From JALZUE01 sp051251725 (GTDB lineage Bacteria; Pseudomonadota; Gammaproteobacteria; Enterobacterales; Alteromonadaceae), in the NCBI GenBank assembly GCA_051251725.1, contig JBPOFN010000023.1:3266-67265 (forward strand): a stretch of 64,000 nt of DNA, read 5' to 3'. The first letter of the stretch is position 1. Each line of letters starts with the position of its first letter. The notes beneath the pieces are model-generated. The model was not told the origin of the DNA. It searched no databases and was given only the letters and a program-made list of their open reading frames with translations. Both the position numbers and the translations under genes were made by a program. Shown in pieces: positions 59,330 through 64,000 of this stretch.

Positions 59330-61836
59330 GCAATGAAGCCGACACTAATAACCGTATTAACATAAAAAAATTGCCCTTTGCCGTAATAAAAATTGATAAT
59401 CAAGGTCGATTAACTCATGTAAATGAGAGCTTTTTGTCCTTGTCAGGCTTTACTAATGACGAAATAATAAATAGTCATATCAATAGTTTACTTTCTGATG
59501 ATGTCTTTGAATATTTCGATGACATTCAAGGTGACGAGCCAATTAATCTGGTGTTATTTGACAAAGCTAAAGCACAGATAGCTATCGAGATAAAATTAAC
59601 TAGCGAGCATTCTCATTATTTTATTTTTATCACCCCAATCGCGAATAATAATTTAGCCGATAGCGCCTATACAGGAAAATTCATTCATTCAGCTGAAGCA
59701 TTAGGTATTTCACTAAAACCTTATTGGGAATGGAATGTTCAAGAAGATGCCATATTTATCTCCGCTATGGCGATGCAGTTGCTAAGTAACAAAAATCACC
59801 CTTATGAAGCAAAAGTAGGGTTTTGGACAAAAAATATAGCGCCTGAATTTATTGAAAAACGTCAAAAAGCGATAGACTCGGTTTTATCTGGTAATAAAAC
59901 TGAATATCGGTGTGAGTATCAGTTAAATACCCTTGCTGGAGAAGCAATATGGCTCGAAGAAAAAGGGCTAGTTATTGAGTATCAGAATAATCAACCATCA
60001 ATTTTGTTTGGCACCATTGTCGATATAACTAAATCCAAAAACTTGATTAGCGACTTAAAAAAACAAAATGCCTATTTACTACTGGCCGAAAAATTAAGTC
60101 ACGCGGGGCATTGGCGCATTGACGTTACCACCGGCGAGGTGTTTTTATCTCGCGGTGTTTATCTTATTCATGGTGTTGATCCAAAAAAAGCGAAAGTAGA
60201 GCACCTTAACAGCGAGTGTTTTCATGATGAAAAAGATCTTCCCATGTATATGGAACACTATAAGGCGGCGATCAAAAATAAAGCAGGATTCTATTTTAAA
60301 CACACAATCACTAGAGATACTGGCAGTAAAATTAAAATAGAGGTTATTGCTGATGTTGAGATGGACGATTTAGGTAATGTCATCGCTGTCTTTGGTGTTA
60401 TACGAGATATTTCGAAACAAGAACAAACCTTTGAAAAGCTAAAATTATTAGCCATGGTTAATTACACCATTAATGTGCCGATATTTTTCCTCAACGAACT
60501 AGATAATGTGGTGTATCAAGATTTAACCGTGAAATTAAGTAGTAAAATTTCAGGCTTGTTTGACTATATAAATTTTTCATTTTCAGATTATATTGCCCTT
60601 AAAAAGACAGCAAAAAAGATAGGCCAAGTTAAAAAAAATAGCGTGACCTTTGACCAGTTTCAAACGGTATACAATATTTCGGTTACCTATGAGCCTGATG
60701 CTGGTATATATATCTGGATAGTTGAAAATATCACCTTAGAGTTTAGAAAAGAGCAACAACAACTCATTAGTAAAAGACTAACCCTGTTAGGAAATACATT
60801 TGGCAATGTCTCTCATGATATTAATAATGTCTTAGGCGTCGCGTTAGGTTCTATTGAAATGTTGGAGTTAAAGTTAGCGCAAGGTGATAGTAATATTGAT
60901 ACCTATGTTGAACGTGTTAAAAATGCGATTAGCAAAGGGAAGTCAGTCACGGAAAGGTTACTGAATTTCACACGTAAGCCTTCAGTTAAGTTAGTGAAAT
61001 TTGATCCTAATAAAGATATTAGAGACAACAAATATATCTTTGAACACCTATTCTTACATACCATTAAATTAACGGTCACATTAGAAGAAACTCCTTGCGC
61101 TATTTTTTTCCCACAAGGTGAATTTATTAATATTTTGCTTAATATTATTCTAAATGCAAGAGATGCGATTGAAGAGCAAGGAATTAGTGGTGAAATTCAT
61201 TTATCAACTGAGCTAACTAACTATGGCTACTTTTTAGTGCATATTAAAGATTCAGGTGTTGGGATTGCAGAGCAAAATTTAACTAAAATTTTCGACCCTT
61301 TTTATACCAGTAAATCAGTTCATAAAGGCAGCGGTATTGGCTTGGCCAATGTATACGACACCATATATAAATACAACGGGGCGATACAAGTTTTGGGGCG
61401 ATGTGACTTAGGCGGAGCTCAATTCACTTTGAAGTTTCAGTCAGCGGATGCCTCGGGTATAAAAGGCATTGCAGAAAATAAACCCTTGGATCTTCAAAAC
61501 AAATCAATTTTAGTTTTAGATGATGAAGAAAGCATTGCAGAATTTGTCGCAATGTTTTTGTCAAACCAAGGGGCTGACGTTAAAGCTTGTAATGACAAAG
61601 TGGGGTTAGAGGCCTTTGTTAGTGATATGCACACGTGTGATATTTTTATCACTGATATGATTTTACCTGAATTAAATGGCCGAGAGGCGACCAATATAGT
61701 TTTGGCTAAATTCCCACAAGCCAGAATATATTCAATGAGTGGTTATATTGCTGAAGAAGAACAAAATTGGGAATATCCTGTTTTAAGAAAACCTTTTAAT
61801 TCCTATGAATTATCTGAATTTATTAGTTCGTCATAA
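59326..61836 (+). CDS. Multi-PAS hybrid histidine kinase
   Basis: 836 residues from a TTG at 59326 that overlaps the preceding stop (TTGA). No membrane helix. Three PAS-like domains at about 10-100, 120-240 and 255-370 (the last with GHWRIDVTTGEVFLS and GVIRDISKQE), plus a poorly conserved segment to 470. The kinase core has H-box NVSHDINNVLG (His497), N-box NIILNARDAIE, and DSGVGIAEQNL / SGIGLANVYDTI. A C-terminal receiver (about 725-836) has ILVLDDEES and an Asp in FITDMILPELNG. It can take part in His-Asp relay with the receiver protein before it and perhaps the degenerate GGDEF regulator. Soluble, so it senses an internal signal. Confidence 0.88.
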   Translation: MSNEADTNNRINIKKLPFAVIKIDNQGRLTHVNESFLSLSGFTNDEIINSHINSLLSDDVFEYFDDIQGDEPINLVLFDKAKAQIAIEIKLTSEHSHYFIFITPIANNNLADSAYTGKFIHSAEALGISLKPYWEWNVQEDAIFISAMAMQLLSNKNHPYEAKVGFWTKNIAPEFIEKRQKAIDSVLSGNKTEYRCEYQLNTLAGEAIWLEEKGLVIEYQNNQPSILFGTIVDITKSKNLISDLKKQNAYLLLAEKLSHAGHWRIDVTTGEVFLSRGVYLIHGVDPKKAKVEHLNSECFHDEKDLPMYMEHYKAAIKNKAGFYFKHTITRDTGSKIKIEVIADVEMDDLGNVIAVFGVIRDISKQEQTFEKLKLLAMVNYTINVPIFFLNELDNVVYQDLTVKLSSKISGLFDYINFSFSDYIALKKTAKKIGQVKKNSVTFDQFQTVYNISVTYEPDAGIYIWIVENITLEFRKEQQQLISKRLTLLGNTFGNVSHDINNVLGVALGSIEMLELKLAQGDSNIDTYVERVKNAISKGKSVTERLLNFTRKPSVKLVKFDPNKDIRDNKYIFEHLFLHTIKLTVTLEETPCAIFFPQGEFINILLNIILNARDAIEEQGISGEIHLSTELTNYGYFLVHIKDSGVGIAEQNLTKIFDPFYTSKSVHKGSGIGLANVYDTIYKYNGAIQVLGRCDLGGAQFTLKFQSADASGIKGIAENKPLDLQNKSILVLDDEESIAEFVAMFLSNQGADVKACNDKVGLEAFVSDMHTCDIFITDMILPELNGREATNIVLAKFPQARIYSMSGYIAEEEQNWEYPVLRKPFNSYELSEFISSS

Positions 61837-61850
61837 TAATCTTTGACCGC

Positions 61851-61874
61851 AAAAGAGCGACTTAAAGCTCTTTT
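61851..61874 (+). terminator. Hairpin after the hybrid kinase gene
   Basis: AAAAGAGC (61851-61858) and GCTCTTTT (61867-61874) pair perfectly with an 8-nt loop, 15 nt after the stop codon, with the T run built into the arm. A likely intrinsic terminator of the signalling cluster. Confidence 0.7.
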
Positions 61875-62004
61875 CTGTTAGTTTCTCCCGTTGACTGCCC
61901 TTCGTTGTATAAAGTAATTCGATTTCTGAAGACTTAATAATACAGAGTTCACTCGCGCCTAAAAAATCACTTAAGTGGTGTTGAATTTATCGGTTTTGAA
62001 ATTT

Positions 62005-62040
62005 ACCTTCATAAAATGTGATACTTTTGTGAAGGTTTTT
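62005..62040 (+). terminator. Second hairpin, upstream of the lipoprotein gene
   Basis: ACCTTCATAAAA (62005-62016) and TTTTGTGAAGGT (62025-62036) pair over 12 positions with one G-T wobble, 8-nt loop, then TTTT. It could be a back-up terminator for the cluster or lie in the leader of the lipoprotein mRNA 54 nt downstream. Confidence 0.55.
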
Positions 62041-62093
62041 CATTAACATCAGGTCTAGAATAGTAAGTAAGAATTGTTAATTAGAGAGCTAAA

Positions 62094-63047
62094 ATGAAAA
62101 TAAAAATATTAGCTATTTCAATGCTAACTATCGGTATTACTGCTTGCGGTGGTGGGGGCGGCGGTTCATCATCTGCAACGCCAACGCCAACGCCAACGCC
62201 AACGCCAACGCCAACGCCAACGCCAACGCCAACGCCAACGCCCGCCACTTACACCGGGGTTTTTGTTGATGCCGCTGTGCAAGGCTTAAATTATCAAACC
62301 GCCACGCAATCTGGCACAACCAATGCGATGGGTGAATTCATTTATCAATTAGGCGAAAAAGTCACGTTTTCTATTGGTGGTACTGACTTTCCTGAAGTTG
62401 ATGTGGCCGCTGAAATTTCTCCGTTAACGATATTTAATACCGATAGTTTTGAACACCTTGGTGTTATAAATATGGCGCGTTTGCTGCAATCACTTGATGT
62501 CGACGGCTTAGCAACGAATGGTCTTGAGCTTAACGCCAATGTTCATACCTTAGCAGCACAACTCACGGTTGACTTTACCAGCGCTACGTTTGATGCAGAC
62601 GTTGCTCAGTTCGTCATGGACAACAATGCGGTGAATATTTCACTTATTTCTGCACAGCAAGCTATTGACCACTTAAAAGACACGCTGATGGTAAGCACGC
62701 CAACAAGTTGTTCTGATGATCATGCCATGGTTGGCTTTACCGGCAGCTTTAGTAGTCTTGCACACAATGTTTCCGGTGATGCCGTTATCTTGGATAGCTG
62801 CACCATTAGTATTAGCAACTTTAACTATGATGCCACTGCGCCGGAGGTCTACTTTTACTCAGCTAACAATCAATCTGCTAGTTTTACTCTTGGTGATGAG
62901 TTAAGAAAAAACGGTGTTGCTTATATCAACGACACTATTACCGTGAAATTACCAAACAATAAAACGCTAGATGACTTAGCCACCTTTAGTGTTTGGTGTG
63001 TTGAGTTTGCCGTGAGTTTTGGCGACCTTACTTTTACCGCACCATAG
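62094..63047 (+). CDS. Lipoprotein with Gly and Thr-Pro repeats
   Basis: 317 residues. A lipoprotein signal peptide with lipobox ITAC (Cys18) is followed by GGGGGGSSS and 11 Thr-Pro pairs (about residues 29-50), a flexible stalk, then an outer-surface or periplasmic domain starting YTGVFVDAAVQGLNYQTATQ. This type of beta-rich domain (GTTNAMGEF, VTFSIGG) recurs in hypothetical lipoproteins of marine gammaproteobacteria. Function unknown. Two Cys (near CSDDH and SCTIS) may form a disulfide. It stands alone between two terminator-like hairpins and yicC. Confidence 0.8.
   Translation: MKIKILAISMLTIGITACGGGGGGSSSATPTPTPTPTPTPTPTPTPTPTPATYTGVFVDAAVQGLNYQTATQSGTTNAMGEFIYQLGEKVTFSIGGTDFPEVDVAAEISPLTIFNTDSFEHLGVINMARLLQSLDVDGLATNGLELNANVHTLAAQLTVDFTSATFDADVAQFVMDNNAVNISLISAQQAIDHLKDTLMVSTPTSCSDDHAMVGFTGSFSSLAHNVSGDAVILDSCTISISNFNYDATAPEVYFYSANNQSASFTLGDELRKNGVAYINDTITVKLPNNKTLDDLATFSVWCVEFAVSFGDLTFTAP
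62178..62243 (+). repeat. ACGCCA hexamer array (11 units)
   Basis: Ten perfect ACGCCA units and a final ACGCCC encode (Thr-Pro)11 in the lipoprotein stalk. The pure hexamer array is prone to slippage, which would change stalk length by two residues per unit without shifting the frame. Confidence 0.95.
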
Positions 63048-63149
63048 TTTTACCCAGTGAATATTAACGCCTAACACTAGCTAGTTAATATTCACTGAGG
63101 CATAATCCCAATCATTATTTTTTGACACATTTCAGATTAGGGATAGTTT

Positions 63150-64000
63150 ATGATCCACAGCATGACAGCATTTTCGCGCGTTGAAATAAAAGGCGACTGG
63201 GGCAATGCCGTATGGGAAATTCGCTCAGTAAACCAACGTTTTTTAGAAACTTATTTTCGTCTGCCAGAACAGTTTCGTAGTGTAGAGCCCGTATTAAGAG
63301 AGCGCTTTCGTAAGCAGTTAAATCGCGGAAAAGTTGAATGTAACCTACGTTTTACGTCTAATGCGGCCTCTAAAAGTGAATTGTCATTAAATAAAGCGTT
63401 AGCTGAACAGTTACTGCAACATGCGAATTGGATTAATGAGCAAACCTTAAATAGCCAAGTTAACCCATTTGAAATCATGCGCTGGCCAGGCGTTATGGAA
63501 GCGCCAGAAGCTGATATGAGTATTATTCAAGCGGAAATATTAGCCGGTTTTGATCAAGCATTAAGTGATTTTATTACTGCTCGTACAGATGAAGGTGAAA
63601 ACCTAAAAGTGCTTATTGAACAACGTCTTGATGGTATTGTCGCAGAAGCGGAAAAAGTAAAAAACTTTATGCCAGAAATTATTCAATGGCAACGTACGCG
63701 TATCATCGACAAGTTTACTGACGCTAAGATTGATCTTGATTCAACTCGTGTTGAACAAGAATTAGTGTTACTAGCGCAGAAAATGGATGTTGATGAAGAA
63801 ATTGATCGCTTATACAGCCATGTCAAAGAAACTAAAAGCATTCTTAAAAAAGGTGGCGCACAAGGTCGCCGTTTAGATTTTATGATGCAAGAGTTTAATC
63901 GCGAAGCTAATACCTTAGGTTCTAAATCAATCAATGCCGACATCACTAATTCAGCTGTGGAATTAAAAGTATTGATTGAGCAAATGCGGGAGCAGATCCA
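63150..64000 (+). CDS. yicC: YicC-family endoribonuclease (3' end cut by window)
   Basis: 283 codons are present and the frame is open at the window edge. The N-terminus MIHSMTAFSRVEIKGDWG, the block IRSVNQRFLETYFRLPEQFR and the C-terminal GRRLDFMMQEFNREANTLGSKS follow E. coli YicC closely. By comparison only three or four residues are missing after EQMREQI. YicC proteins are cytoplasmic endoribonucleases that affect small-RNA and stationary-phase physiology. The start at 63150, rather than the Met five codons later, is chosen because the E. coli protein starts in the same way. Confidence 0.93.
   Translation, partial: MIHSMTAFSRVEIKGDWGNAVWEIRSVNQRFLETYFRLPEQFRSVEPVLRERFRKQLNRGKVECNLRFTSNAASKSELSLNKALAEQLLQHANWINEQTLNSQVNPFEIMRWPGVMEAPEADMSIIQAEILAGFDQALSDFITARTDEGENLKVLIEQRLDGIVAEAEKVKNFMPEIIQWQRTRIIDKFTDAKIDLDSTRVEQELVLLAQKMDVDEEIDRLYSHVKETKSILKKGGAQGRRLDFMMQEFNREANTLGSKSINADITNSAVELKVLIEQMREQI

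Noticed and set aside
62137..62319. Minus-strand frame through the hexamer array (poly Ala-Leu)
   Set aside because: Product of the ACGCCA repeat read backwards inside the lipoprotein gene.

Overview
The window is a 64 kb stretch of chromosome from a marine gammaproteobacterium. It is AT-rich (roughly 40% GC by eye). Core-gene order (gpmI-envC-yibQ; yibN-grxC-secB-gpsA-trmL; psd-rsgA/orn; queG/nnr-tsaE-amiB-mutL-miaA-hfq-hflX-hflK-hflC-DUF2065-purA; pyrE-rph; yicC) is that of Alteromonadales. The protein style and a palindromic intergenic element fit Colwelliaceae (Colwellia/Thalassotalea). The family placement is inference. No tRNA, rRNA, CRISPR array, prophage or transposase gene was seen.

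Layout. 1-9.2 kb: a cut patatin-like phospholipase, an exported serine protease, the gpmI-envC-yibQ operon, the yibN-grxC-secB-gpsA-trmL run and a FieF cation exporter. 9.2-15 kb: a CpxR/CpxA-like two-component operon with a lysophospholipase-like gene behind it and a good CpxR-type box in front, then a BlaI repressor with a BlaR1-type M56 peptidase that carries a TonB C-terminal domain. 15-20.3 kb: ugpQ, psd, rsgA, orn, and a glycosyltransferase/PAP2 pair. 20.5-28 kb: accessory block with a 1199-residue sensor that looks like a hybrid histidine kinase with every phosphotransfer residue lost, an esterase, an orphan periplasmic binding protein, and a sulfatase broken by one missing base. 28-43 kb: housekeeping (queuosine, NAD(P)HX repair, t6A, amidase, MutL, MiaA, Hfq, HflX/K/C, PurA, PyrE, Rph), with a 265-bp MITE-like element lying against the pyrE stop codon. 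43-46 kb: a thioredoxin-like protein, a Tat-exported small subunit and a GMC flavoprotein with an iron-sulphur motif.

47-62 kb is the most interesting part: a complete chemosensory cluster (STAS, CheY, CheA, CheW, CheW, a soluble multi-PAS chemoreceptor, CheR, CheD, CheB, and a membrane protein with a CheZ-like active-site motif), followed by a response regulator with a degenerate GGDEF domain, a receiver/GAF-like protein and a PAS hybrid histidine kinase. The composition and order resemble the Pseudomonas aeruginosa Che2 (Aer2/McpB) cluster. The receptor ends in a WEEF tail and CheR carries the matching GTG insert. Three proteins of the block (CheD, the CheZ-like protein and the receiver/GAF-like protein) end in an acidic ...ELF tail. 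Two of the four PAS modules of the receptor are an apparently identical 366-nt tandem duplication. The window ends with a Thr-Pro-repeat lipoprotein and yicC, cut a few codons before its end.
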